The translations under genes and the position numbers were made by a program. Below are positions 15,726 to 23,576 of a stretch of 24,111 nucleotides of DNA, in pieces. Where the stretch lies: NCBI GenBank assembly GCA_002361155.1, contig DERZ01000053.1:1-24111 (forward strand), given 5' to 3'. Source of the DNA: Porphyromonadaceae bacterium UBA3327. GTDB taxonomy: Bacteria; Bacteroidota; Bacteroidia; Bacteroidales; Muribaculaceae. Below the pieces are notes generated by a model. It was not told where the DNA came from. It made no database searches and was given only the letters and a program-made list of their open reading frames with translations. Position 1 is the stretch's first letter, and each line of letters begins with the position of its first letter.

Positions 15726-17204
15726 TCATTGGCGCACCACGCTCTCGAAATCCGCGTCGATGCCGGAATCTTTCACGAAGTCCCAGAGCGTGACGCTGCG
15801 GAGCTGGTAGGTGTAGTACCAGTAGAGATAAAGCCGGTCTATGTACTGGCGGAGAGCCTCATCCTTGCTCACGCGAGAGTCGTTGAGGTCCAGCGTGGAG
15901 ATCTTTCCAATGAGATAGGTCTGCACATTGGAGTCGTATCTGGCGAGGGCGATATCACGCGCCCGAGAGCCTATCTCCACCTGACGGCGCTGATTGCGGC
16001 AGCGCTCCACCAGCACATACAGGTCCTGCCCGAACTCCATGGCCTCCCGGCGGAGACTGGCCTCTGTAAGACGGCGGTTGCTCTCGGCCACCTTCACGCG
16101 TCCGCGCCGCTTTCCCCAGTCGAGAATCGGTACGCTCACGCCCACCTCCACCACGGAATTGTCACGTAGACCCGATGTACGGTAGGCACCGGCAAAGTCG
16201 GCGGCATTTCCGGTGAAACCCACCTGAGCGAATAGCGAGATCTCGCGCATCGCCCCTTTCGCGGAGGCCACCGCATAGTCAGCCTCCAGCTGACGACGGC
16301 GCATGCTGCTCGCAAACTTGTTGCGCGACATAGCCTTATCGTATGCTTCGGCGTATGACACATCCACATCCGGCACCGAATCGGGCAGCACGGGAACAAT
16401 CTCATCATGTTCCCCATAGTCCAGAAAAGCGCGGAGTTCGAACATGCCGGACCTAAGCGCGCTCTCCGAATCGGTGAGTGCGGAGCGTGCGTCGAGAAGG
16501 TTCAGCTCCATCTGAAGCAGATCATTACGCGATATATGCCCCATCTCCCGCTTCTCTACTGCCACGCGGTAGAGTTTCTCGGCATTGGAGAGGTTGGAGA
16601 GGGCTATCGAATGGTTTTCGCGCGCCATCAGCAACGAGAAGAATAGACTCACCGACTTCATGGCCACCTCCTCGGTGGCCGACAGGTATGCGGCTTTCGC
16701 CTCCTCGTAGCGCACCGGCTCTATGCGGCGGTTCCAGCGGATATGGTTGGTTCCGAACACCGGCTGGCTCAGAGTGAGCGCCACCGGAATGGACATGAAG
16801 CGGTTGTAGGCTCCGGAACCGAACTGCCGCATGAAGTCGAGCGAGGTCGAAAGTGACACTTTTCCGCCTGTCAGCCAGATGTTCTGCGAGAGCGACAGCT
16901 CACCGGACACATCTAAATAATTGTTGCGGACAAAAGAATAGTCACCGGCATCGTTCATGTATGGAGAATACTGACGTCGGTAGGAAGGCACCGTGGCGGT
17001 GAACGAAATCTCGGGCAGGAGGTCGGCGCGGTATGAGCGGTATTCCCAATAAGCGCCCTGCAACTCTGCGAGAGCGGCCGCTGCGTCCACGCTGTGACTC
17101 CTGGCCCGGGCCACGGCCTCCGGGAGAGTGAGACGAATCTCCTCTCCGCGGAGGACCGCCGCCATAACCAATATAACTAAAACCTGTATGAGAAACCTGT
17201 TCAT
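15726..17204 (-). CDS. TolC-family outer-membrane efflux channel
   Basis: A 492-residue protein with a hydrophobic signal sequence (about 1-20) and the two-fold repeated alpha-helical organisation of TolC. The first half begins with LTLPEAVARARSHSVDAAAA and the second with AEAYDKAMSRNKFASSMRRR. Conserved VSVPILDWGKRRGRVKVAES before the last long helices is characteristic of the family. It would form the trimeric duct through the outer membrane for the upstream HlyD-type adaptor and ABC transporter. No lipobox Cys is evident, so it is probably not a lipoprotein. It begins 19 nt after the second permease gene and is followed 67 nt later by the regulator gene. The substrate is unknown. Confidence 0.9.
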   Translation of the reverse strand: MNRFLIQVLVILVMAAVLRGEEIRLTLPEAVARARSHSVDAAAALAELQGAYWEYRSYRADLLPEISFTATVPSYRRQYSPYMNDAGDYSFVRNNYLDVSGELSLSQNIWLTGGKVSLSTSLDFMRQFGSGAYNRFMSIPVALTLSQPVFGTNHIRWNRRIEPVRYEEAKAAYLSATEEVAMKSVSLFFSLLMARENHSIALSNLSNAEKLYRVAVEKREMGHISRNDLLQMELNLLDARSALTDSESALRSGMFELRAFLDYGEHDEIVPVLPDSVPDVDVSYAEAYDKAMSRNKFASSMRRRQLEADYAVASAKGAMREISLFAQVGFTGNAADFAGAYRTSGLRDNSVVEVGVSVPILDWGKRRGRVKVAESNRRLTEASLRREAMEFGQDLYVLVERCRNQRRQVEIGSRARDIALARYDSNVQTYLIGKISTLDLNDSRVSKDEALRQYIDRLYLYWYYTYQLRSVTLWDFVKDSGIDADFESVVRQ

Positions 17205-17223
17205 AATATAAGAGAGTGGAAAA

Positions 17224-18492
17224 TCATTCTTCCTTCAGGGCTTCCGCAGGATGAATCCTCATCGCCCTTGAGGCGGGGAACCATGCGCCGAGCAGTATGG
17301 ACAGCGTCATCACCAGGAATGTCAGCGCGCCGGATATCCAGAACACCTCCTGTATGGAGAGCCGCGACCCGTTCATGAGCGACATATTCCTGTAGAGCAA
17401 CAAGACATCGAGGAGTATGGCCGGAATGGTTGCAATGACGAGGAGCAGCATGCTCTCGGAGAGAATCCGGCGGAAAATGTCGCCACGTGTCGCTCCGGTG
17501 ACACGGCGGAGCGCTATCTCTCCCTCACGCTGACGGATCCGGAACCAGAATGTGCCAAGTATGCCGAGGAATATTATCATCAGCAGGAAAAACATGCAGG
17601 CAACGAACAGATTGAACCTGGTGTCATGTTTGGCCGACACATCCTTCCTTTTCGCTTCGAGATTGACCGGAGTCTTGAGAAACACGTTCCCCGATGCAAG
17701 GGTAGGCTGACTCTGCAACGATTCCAGAAATCTCTTCCCGGTACCCGGCCTCACCTTTATCACGAGATTGCTGTAAATGGCGAGATTGCCTCCGGCGCCT
17801 TCATTGACAGGCAATATCATCATGCCGTTCCGATGCGGTTCATATTGGAACCTGCGCATGAAGGAGGATATTGCTCCGATTCGCCGGACTGTCACACCAT
17901 CTTCTGTTTCCGACACATAGTTCTGACCGACGAGTCGTCGGACATCGTAGGGCTTCTCCTCCTCTCCGAACACATAATCGGAAATAACCACTTCCCCGCG
18001 CTCAAGGGCCGCCTTGACATCAGCCGCTGAAAAACCGCTGCTGCCTTCGAGACCGAGAATTTCAGCCGCCTCGGGCGACATCTGCCGCATATTGAAAAAA
18101 TACCTCAGAGAGTCACCGTTGACAACGAATTCCCGATAATTACCTATGTAATTGAGGGTGAACGGAATTCCATTCTGTACAAGACCGGCTTTCTCCACAT
18201 ATTGATTTCTGCGGAGGGCAGCCGTAACGCGGCGTATGTCGCGCGAGATAAATTCCGCCTTCCTCTCTCCGTAGTCCACATAGCCGGGCGACTCCTCGTT
18301 TAACTCCGAATATGACGCCACATATATGTCATCCACCGGACCAATGCCCATCGGGCGGGTCTTGAGTTCGATGTTGCAGACAACGTTCATCATAACCACT
18401 ACCATGGCTACCGACACCACCACCAGCTCAAGAATCAGCCAGATATTGTCGCGCCATTCATTGCACATCTGTTTGATAAGTTTTCTTTTCAT
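17224..18492 (-). CDS. MacB/FtsX-type ABC transporter permease, second of pair
   Basis: A 422-residue inner-membrane permease with the MacB topology: one N-terminal helix (about 18-40), a large periplasmic core (about 45-290), then three helices (about 292-312, 345-368 and 383-408). The segment FRIRQREGEIALRRVTGATRGDIFRRIL between helices 2 and 3 is the conserved FtsX coupling region that contacts the ATPase. The C-terminus PASRAMRIHPAEALKEE is typical of MacB/LolC-type permeases. It starts 2 nt after the first permease's stop, indicating tight translational coupling. The two permeases differ clearly in sequence, so the transporter is probably a heterodimer with one shared ATPase. These exporters act as mechanotransmitters that push periplasmic substrates through TolC; the substrate is not known. 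Confidence 0.9.
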   Translation of the reverse strand: MKRKLIKQMCNEWRDNIWLILELVVVSVAMVVVMMNVVCNIELKTRPMGIGPVDDIYVASYSELNEESPGYVDYGERKAEFISRDIRRVTAALRRNQYVEKAGLVQNGIPFTLNYIGNYREFVVNGDSLRYFFNMRQMSPEAAEILGLEGSSGFSAADVKAALERGEVVISDYVFGEEEKPYDVRRLVGQNYVSETEDGVTVRRIGAISSFMRRFQYEPHRNGMMILPVNEGAGGNLAIYSNLVIKVRPGTGKRFLESLQSQPTLASGNVFLKTPVNLEAKRKDVSAKHDTRFNLFVACMFFLLMIIFLGILGTFWFRIRQREGEIALRRVTGATRGDIFRRILSESMLLLVIATIPAILLDVLLLYRNMSLMNGSRLSIQEVFWISGALTFLVMTLSILLGAWFPASRAMRIHPAEALKEE

Positions 18493-18494
18493 AG

Positions 18495-19802
18495 TCAGTC
18501 GTGTTTACCGGAAATAGCTTCCGCAGGATTCTCCCGCGAGGCTTTCCATGCGGGCAGGATAGTGCTGAGTATATTGAGGACAAGGCAGAAAAATGCCGCC
18601 ATACCGAGAGTTTCCCAGTTAAAAATCAGCGAGAACGAGGGGCCGCCCTTTATAAGCTGCCATGTTCCGGCATTTTCCATTGGAAAGAATGTAGTGATAT
18701 AGAGTTTGCAGAACAAGAGGCTGAAGAGCACTCCTGCAACGGTACCGGCTACTGTCATCACGAGATTCTCGACGAGGAACTGCCCGAGAATGTCGCGACG
18801 TGTGGCTCCGAGGGCGCGGCGCACCCCGATCTCTGAGACGCGACGACGCAGACGGCTCCTGGTCATACTGCTGATGTTCATGGCGGGGAGCAGCAGAAGC
18901 ACGGCATAAATATACCATGTGCCCATCCTGGCGCTGTCCGGGTCCGGATCATTGTTGTTGCCGTTATTGCCTATGTATTCGGCCAGCGTGAAGGGTTCCT
19001 GATGATAGATGAGGCTGCTCCCCTCCTCGCCAAGCTTCTTGTTTAACCGCTCATAGCGGGCCTTTACCTCTCTCTTCACCAGCGGGATAACTTCTTTAGA
19101 TTCCAGTTCCATCAGAGGAGTCGTATTTCCGACAAATTCGCTGTACTCGTTCGGAGTATCCTTCCGGTAAGGAACCCAGACGTCGGAATGGGCGAATGTG
19201 AAGAAGGGACTCACATCCTCGACCACTCCAGTCACCCTGTATGGAAGCTGGTTTATATAAATGGTGCGTCCCCGGACCTCGTCATCATTGAAAAGTTCGC
19301 GGGCGCGGCTCATCGCAATCACCGCCACGCGGCTTCCGCTCTCCACATCGCCGGCGGTGAAGGGATGTCCGGACTGGAATCTGATGCCGAACATCTTCCA
19401 GTAAACGTCATCCACTCCTCTGACACTCATCTCGGTCACTATCCGGCCGTCTGAGCCTACATCCTTCGTCTCCGGAGCATTGGTGAAGGACAGATATTTT
19501 ATACCCTTGACTTTAGAGTATAATTTTTTAACGCCCGTGTCAGAAAGCAGACTGGATATAGATCCGTTTTCAAAATGAAGATCCACACCGAAGCCCACCA
19601 TCATGCGGTCACGATTGTCTTCGGGAGGGGCCGGTACGAAACTGACACGGTCCACCGTGAAAAGCACCATCACCATGAATATGGCGAGGGCGGTCCCGCC
19701 CACCGAGATCCACATTACCAGCGGCTGATGGCGCATCTCATACCATATCTGACTGAAATATCTTCTCATATTCTGTTTGTTCGTCTTATAGGTTTCATTC
19801 AA
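18495..19802 (-). CDS. MacB/FtsX-type ABC transporter permease, first of pair
   Basis: A 435-residue permease with an N-terminal helix (about 30-50), a periplasmic MacB-like core (about 55-300) with the motif RVAVIAMSRARELFNDDEVR, and three C-terminal helices. RLRRRVSEIGVRRALGATRRDIL is the FtsX-family coupling segment and PAWKASRENPAEAI the typical C-terminus. An Asn/Asp-rich stretch (GNNGNNNDPDPD) precedes the second helix and may be a flexible linker. The chosen ATG at 19800-19802 overlaps the ATPase stop as ATGA, which favours it over the internal Met12 that begins MRRYFSQIW. It works with the ATPase upstream and the second permease downstream as an inner-membrane exporter. Confidence 0.9.
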   Translation of the reverse strand: MNETYKTNKQNMRRYFSQIWYEMRHQPLVMWISVGGTALAIFMVMVLFTVDRVSFVPAPPEDNRDRMMVGFGVDLHFENGSISSLLSDTGVKKLYSKVKGIKYLSFTNAPETKDVGSDGRIVTEMSVRGVDDVYWKMFGIRFQSGHPFTAGDVESGSRVAVIAMSRARELFNDDEVRGRTIYINQLPYRVTGVVEDVSPFFTFAHSDVWVPYRKDTPNEYSEFVGNTTPLMELESKEVIPLVKREVKARYERLNKKLGEEGSSLIYHQEPFTLAEYIGNNGNNNDPDPDSARMGTWYIYAVLLLLPAMNISSMTRSRLRRRVSEIGVRRALGATRRDILGQFLVENLVMTVAGTVAGVLFSLLFCKLYITTFFPMENAGTWQLIKGGPSFSLIFNWETLGMAAFFCLVLNILSTILPAWKASRENPAEAISGKHD

Positions 19803-20473
19803 ATTATCTGGCGCCCATCGAGGAAATGAATCACACGGTCGGTTTTCGACGCCTGTTCCTCGTTATGAGTCACCATCACGATGGTGCGTCCGTCGGCACG
19901 GTTCAGCTCATGCAGGAGAGCCATCACCTCGGCACCCATGCGAGAGTCGAGGTTTCCCGTCGGCTCGTCGGCGAGGATTATTCGAGGGTCACCCACGATG
20001 GCGCGTGCGATCGCCACCCTCTGACACTGGCCGCCCGAAATCTGCGACGGAAAATGCTTCATGCGGTGACTCATGCCAAGCCGTTCCAAAACCTCCCTGA
20101 CGCGGCGGTCACACTCTGCGGCCGAGACCCCGGCACGGTATATCAGCGGCAATGCCACATTGTCGGCCACATTGAGCGACGGTATCAGATGAAAGCTCTG
20201 AAACACAAATCCGATGTTGCGGTTACGGAATTCAGACATCCCGGAATCCTTCATCCCGGCAGTGGAGCTGCCGAGCAGGTCCACTGTCCCTTTGGTGGGA
20301 TTGTCAAGAAGTCCGATCAGATTGAGCAGCGTGGACTTGCCACATCCCGACGGACCCATAACGCTTACAAATTCCCCCTCCTCCACCGTAAGGTTCACGT
20401 TCTCAAGCGCCACCGTCTCGATCTCTTTTGTACGGTAGATTTTCTCCACCCCTTCAAGTTTTATCACATCCAT
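19799..20473 (-). CDS. ABC transporter ATPase, LolD/MacB type
   Basis: A 224-residue cytoplasmic ATPase that powers the adjacent permease pair. Walker A is GPSGCGKST (40-48), the Q-loop Gln is at 92 in FVFQSFHLIPSLNVADN, the signature is SGGQCQR (146-152), Walker B is IILADEP (165-171), and the H-loop His is 203. FHLIPSLNVADNVALPLIY is typical of the LolD/MacB subfamily. The signature carries Cys where most relatives have Gln (SGGQQQR), a minor oddity that should not abolish activity. The gene starts 39 nt after the adaptor gene's stop and overlaps the first permease by 4 nt. Confidence 0.94.
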   Translation of the reverse strand: MDVIKLEGVEKIYRTKEIETVALENVNLTVEEGEFVSVMGPSGCGKSTLLNLIGLLDNPTKGTVDLLGSSTAGMKDSGMSEFRNRNIGFVFQSFHLIPSLNVADNVALPLIYRAGVSAAECDRRVREVLERLGMSHRMKHFPSQISGGQCQRVAIARAIVGDPRIILADEPTGNLDSRMGAEVMALLHELNRADGRTIVMVTHNEEQASKTDRVIHFLDGRQII

Positions 20474-20512
20474 AGCTATATGCTTATGATTTAAACAGTT
20501 GATTTTAATTCA

Positions 20513-21766
20513 CTATTTGTTTTTGATTTTTATATGTCGGCTGTTTTTAAAATCTTTCGGATCGTCGGCAAGTATTCTCTCGCCCTCTTCAAGTCCGGCT
20601 ACCACCTCGACGGCATCGAAGCTGCTGTCGCCAAGTTTTACCGTCCGGAGTTCATATTCGTTCTCTTCCGTCCCGACATACATCAGATATTGTCCTTTTC
20701 CCTTATAATAGTTTCCGTTGGGAATATATAGCACATCGGGTATGGAGTCGTGGACCACTCCCAGTTCGCAGCGGCGTCCGGAGCGCAGATGTGAATCGGC
20801 ATCGTTGTCGAGCGTTACGGTGAAGCGCACCACCCCTCCCGACGCAAGGGGAACAATGTTGGCCACCCTTCCACGGATAAGCGCACGGCCTATCCTGACA
20901 TTTACCGCCGCACCTATCCCTAATTTGTCGGCATCTGCCTCAGGCATCTCTCCTTCGATGCGGAATCTGGACAAATCGGAAATCACGGCTATCTTCTCTC
21001 CCTGGCTGACAGTGGATCCTATCTTGGTATTTAGGTATGTCACAGTGCCCCGGCGCGGGGCGGTGACGCGGGCATTGTCAAGGGTACGCCGCATCTGGGC
21101 GAGGTTCTTGTCGAGAATGGAGCGCTCGAGATTACGTCCTTCGGCACTGGCCCGGTGCGTCTTGCGCAGATTGTCAAGCTGACTGCGCAGCTGGTCGAGT
21201 TCGAGGCGCGATATGCGCCATGCCAGCTCTGCCTGGCGGATTCTGTCACCGGTGCCGCTCCCGATGCTGTCGAGTTTCCGTTCGTTCTCCATCTCGACCC
21301 GGAGCCGCTCCGTCTGGATCTCCTTGCTCTTTATCTTCATCTCGAGACTCCCGCGCTCGGTACTCTCCCCGAGCCGTCCCCGTTCCTCCTCGGAAATCTT
21401 GATCGATCGTTCGTCCGAAAGTTTCTCGTATGCCACGCGCTCGCTGTATGTGTCGAGCACAAGAAGCGCTGTCCCCGCTTCCACCACGTCCCCTTCGCGG
21501 ACGCACGCCTCCATTATCACCGAGGTCACCGGAGAAACCATGATTTCCTCGTAGACCGGCACGATAAGCCCGGACGCCACAGCGGCAGTCTCTATGCTGC
21601 CGCGCTTCACGATCCCGGGAGTGACATCTGATTCATTGTAAGTCTTGCCGCCGGTGAATATAAGCGCCGCGGCCACGCCTGCCAGAACCAATACCGGCGC
21701 TGCGACAGACAGCGCCATCCGCAGTCGCCGCTTCCTTTTTGCCTCTTTAGATATTTCTCTGTCCAT
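20513..21766 (-). CDS. HlyD/MacA-type periplasmic adaptor subunit
   Basis: A 417-residue membrane-fusion protein expected to bridge the inner-membrane exporter and the TolC-type channel. It has a very basic cytoplasmic N-terminus, one membrane helix (about 17-38), two lipoyl half-motifs (about 60-105 and 232-262, the latter VTAPRRGTVTYLNTKIGSTV), a long coiled-coil hairpin (about 110-230), and a beta-barrel plus C-terminal domain (about 265-405). A further ATG 12 codons upstream (21802) is in frame, but the product from 21766, beginning MDREISKEAKRKRRLR, looks like the normal N-terminus of relatives and was chosen. First gene of the seven-gene exporter and regulator operon; candidate sigma54-type control sites lie immediately upstream. 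Confidence 0.9.
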   Translation of the reverse strand: MDREISKEAKRKRRLRMALSVAAPVLVLAGVAAALIFTGGKTYNESDVTPGIVKRGSIETAAVASGLIVPVYEEIMVSPVTSVIMEACVREGDVVEAGTALLVLDTYSERVAYEKLSDERSIKISEEERGRLGESTERGSLEMKIKSKEIQTERLRVEMENERKLDSIGSGTGDRIRQAELAWRISRLELDQLRSQLDNLRKTHRASAEGRNLERSILDKNLAQMRRTLDNARVTAPRRGTVTYLNTKIGSTVSQGEKIAVISDLSRFRIEGEMPEADADKLGIGAAVNVRIGRALIRGRVANIVPLASGGVVRFTVTLDNDADSHLRSGRRCELGVVHDSIPDVLYIPNGNYYKGKGQYLMYVGTEENEYELRTVKLGDSSFDAVEVVAGLEEGERILADDPKDFKNSRHIKIKNK

Positions 21767-21777
21767 GCCAATGGCTT

Positions 21778-21794
21778 TACAATATTTGTTCCAA
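21778..21794 (-). promoter_or_regulatory. Sigma54-like -24/-12 element before the adaptor gene
   Basis: On the minus strand TTGGAACAAATATTGTA matches the sigma54 consensus TTGGCACGRNNNTTGCW except at three fixed positions, with the required GG-N10 spacing but GT instead of GC at -12. The predicted start of transcription is 21767, one base before the chosen ATG, which would make the message nearly leaderless. That conflict and the imperfect -12 keep confidence low, although the NtrC-type regulator in the same operon supports it. Confidence 0.35.
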
Positions 21795-21838
21795 TTTGGC
21801 ATTTATCTGATTATGCGCATATTAGCATCAGACCACCT

Positions 21839-21909
21839 TGTCCGATTCCGTACAGTTGGTACTTATTCGGACACCACTCCGTACAATCGGCCCGTACAGA
21901 AAGTCCGTA
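21839..21909. promoter_or_regulatory. Cluster of CGKACA half-sites, likely activator-binding region
   Basis: Plus-strand copies CGTACA at 21849-21854, CGGACA at 21868-21873, CGTACA at 21880-21885 and CGTACA at 21893-21898 are spaced 19, 12 and 13 nt apart. Two inverted partners, TGTCCG at 21839-21844 and GTCCGTA at 21903-21909, flank them. TGTCCGATTCCGTACA (21839-21854) is a near-perfect inverted repeat. The cluster lies about 70-145 nt upstream of the adaptor ATG, the usual place for enhancer sites of NtrC-type activators. Binding by the regulator encoded in the same operon is inference. Confidence 0.5.
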
Positions 21910-21992
21910 AATCCTCTCAACCGTTGCATCCCGCATCCGCTGCCAATATTTTAAAACTCTATCGCATCATTACAGTTATAAGCCTGATACAC

Positions 21993-22025
21993 AAAAGGAA
22001 AGCCCGCATCGATTGCGGGCTTTCC
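21993..22025 (-). terminator. Rho-independent terminator of the acyltransferase gene
   Basis: A perfect 12-bp stem (21997-22008 with 22014-22025) with a 5-nt loop. Read on the minus strand it is followed by TTTT, so it stops leftward transcription before the exporter operon's control region. It lies 234 nt beyond the acyltransferase stop codon, an unusually long 3' untranslated region. Confidence 0.8.
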
Positions 22026-22259
22026 ACGATTCCACTATAAACTATATCTAACTAAACTTACCATGTTCAAACTTTCTCGCGAAACCTTGGACATTCTATC
22101 CATATTGCTTTGTATCTTTAAAACAATGCCAATGATGCCCGGTTAACTTTTTTCACCTATTTTACACCCATTTAATATCTTTTTACCATGAACGATGATT
22201 TGCAGCATATCCTTAACATTTCAATGCCTTCAGGAAACCCGACATCCTGCGCTCCGCAG

Positions 22260-23405
22260 TTAGTCGGGGATTATGTCCATCGCCGTTTTTCTCGCCGCAA
22301 GCCTTCTGCGGATATTGCGGACGAGTGCGAGCCCGAGAAGCGGTAACGCCACTCCAGCGACTGTGTAGAGAATCCAGAATAAGTCTTCGTGGTTACGGTA
22401 GTGTATCACCATGTGACATCCTATCTGGGCCGGATCAAGTCCGTACCACCATATTTTCAGGGCACTCACCGGCTTGAACGATATTATGTGGAAGATGAAG
22501 ATGTACAGCGTGTTGTTCCCGATATGCACAAGCGTGCGCCTGATGATCCCCGCAGAGGAATCTACCAATACAGATATATGGTGGGTAAGGAGAAATCCGG
22601 CAATCCCGGTCAGCGGCAGTGTGAGCACATCGCGGAGCTGCCCCCTGTTGTTCATGCCGCAGAAATGGTTTGCGGCCGCCACGCACAGGATGGCAAGACA
22701 TATCAGAGAGAGCCACCATCTATCTTTTATTGCCGGTTCGAAGCGGCGGTAAAGCACGCCGGTTCCGAAGAAAAACATACCCCATATTTCTCTCAGTCCA
22801 CCGTTTGGGATAACAGGTATTTTAAGCCCGCAGCCGAGACGGAACGCCTGGAATGCAAGGGCGGCAACACAGATTGCGGACACAGTGATTTCAGGACGCC
22901 ATCCAGCTTTGGAATCAAGCAAACGATATATCACAAGGAATAGGATACTTGCCACAAGAAGTCCGCGGAAGAACCAGAACGCACCCGCCATAAACTCATC
23001 GTAACCGCTCATCGAGGTAAATATCAGAATGAGTCTTTGCACGAAATCCGAGGGCGAATATGGATGTGTCACCCCACCCTGCCAGTTGCCGTACTGCTCG
23101 TTTAGTATCCCGAAATGAAAGAAGACATTATGCAGCACAAGGAAAAAAAGACTCCATTTCACGAAAGGCACATAAAGTCCTTTGAACCTTTTCGCGCAAA
23201 ACGCCCAAGGGTCGGCAAGATATTTCCGCGAAAAGAAATAACCTGCCGTTATGAAGAAGAGCGGCATGTGGAACACATAGATGAAGTTAGAGAGAATGGT
23301 CGGGAGTTCGGCATGTCCTGCCACCATCAATATGATTGCGATTCCCTTGCAGATGGAAATCACGGTGTTTCGAGGAGCTGCCGCCACCGCATTTAAAGTC
23401 GTCAT
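22260..23405 (-). CDS. Acyltransferase 3 family membrane protein
   Basis: A 381-residue polytopic inner-membrane protein with about ten hydrophobic helices. The N-terminal sequence RNTVISICKGIAIILMVAGH with conserved His31, then FHMPLFFITAGYFFSRKYL and RFKGLYVPFVKWS, is characteristic of the acyltransferase_3 (OafA/NodX-like) family that transfers acyl groups, often acetyl, to cell-surface glycans. The substrate is unknown. An in-frame ATG at 23456 would add 17 residues; the ATG at 23403-23405 is preferred because it directly precedes the conserved start and follows an A-rich stretch. It is downstream of rpoC on the same strand, but the rpoC terminator lies between them, and no convincing separate promoter was found in the 75 nt between. 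Confidence 0.87.
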   Translation of the reverse strand: MTTLNAVAAAPRNTVISICKGIAIILMVAGHAELPTILSNFIYVFHMPLFFITAGYFFSRKYLADPWAFCAKRFKGLYVPFVKWSLFFLVLHNVFFHFGILNEQYGNWQGGVTHPYSPSDFVQRLILIFTSMSGYDEFMAGAFWFFRGLLVASILFLVIYRLLDSKAGWRPEITVSAICVAALAFQAFRLGCGLKIPVIPNGGLREIWGMFFFGTGVLYRRFEPAIKDRWWLSLICLAILCVAAANHFCGMNNRGQLRDVLTLPLTGIAGFLLTHHISVLVDSSAGIIRRTLVHIGNNTLYIFIFHIISFKPVSALKIWWYGLDPAQIGCHMVIHYRNHEDLFWILYTVAGVALPLLGLALVRNIRRRLAARKTAMDIIPD

Positions 23406-23480
23406 GATAAGTTTTATTGTTAATGGATATGGTGAGACCTTTGCTTGTTTTGTCATCGCAAGCGATACGTCACAGTTGTA

Positions 23481-23518
23481 AAAACAAAGCGCGGAGAGAT
23501 GGTCTTATCTCCCCGCGC
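23481..23518 (-). terminator. Rho-independent terminator of rpoC
   Basis: On the minus strand a 12-pair stem (23518-23507 with 23500-23489, one G-U pair) with a 6-nt loop is followed by TTTGTTTTT. It is strong and GC-rich and ends 96 nt beyond the rpoC stop, as expected at the end of the rpoBC transcription unit. Confidence 0.88.
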
Positions 23519-23576
23519 CAGGTTTATTCAGACCGCCACATATCAAAGCAGTGGTCAGATTTGTCAATAGGGTGCG

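Larger units (their letters stand above)
21767..22259. other. Intergenic region between acyltransferase and exporter operon
   Basis: The 493 nt hold, from left to right, a sigma54-like promoter element, a cluster of CGKACA half-sites, an unassigned stretch (21910-21990), the acyltransferase terminator (21993-22025), and 234 nt of A/T-rich DNA that would be the acyltransferase 3' untranslated region. In the last part TATCTTTA at 22113-22120 resembles a plus-strand -7 element. No convincing gene was seen. Confidence 0.5.

Noticed and set aside
21924..21945. Second sigma54-like match (TGGCAG ... TGC on the minus strand)
   Set aside because: GG and GC are separated by 8 nt rather than the required 10, and it lies upstream of the putative enhancer sites.
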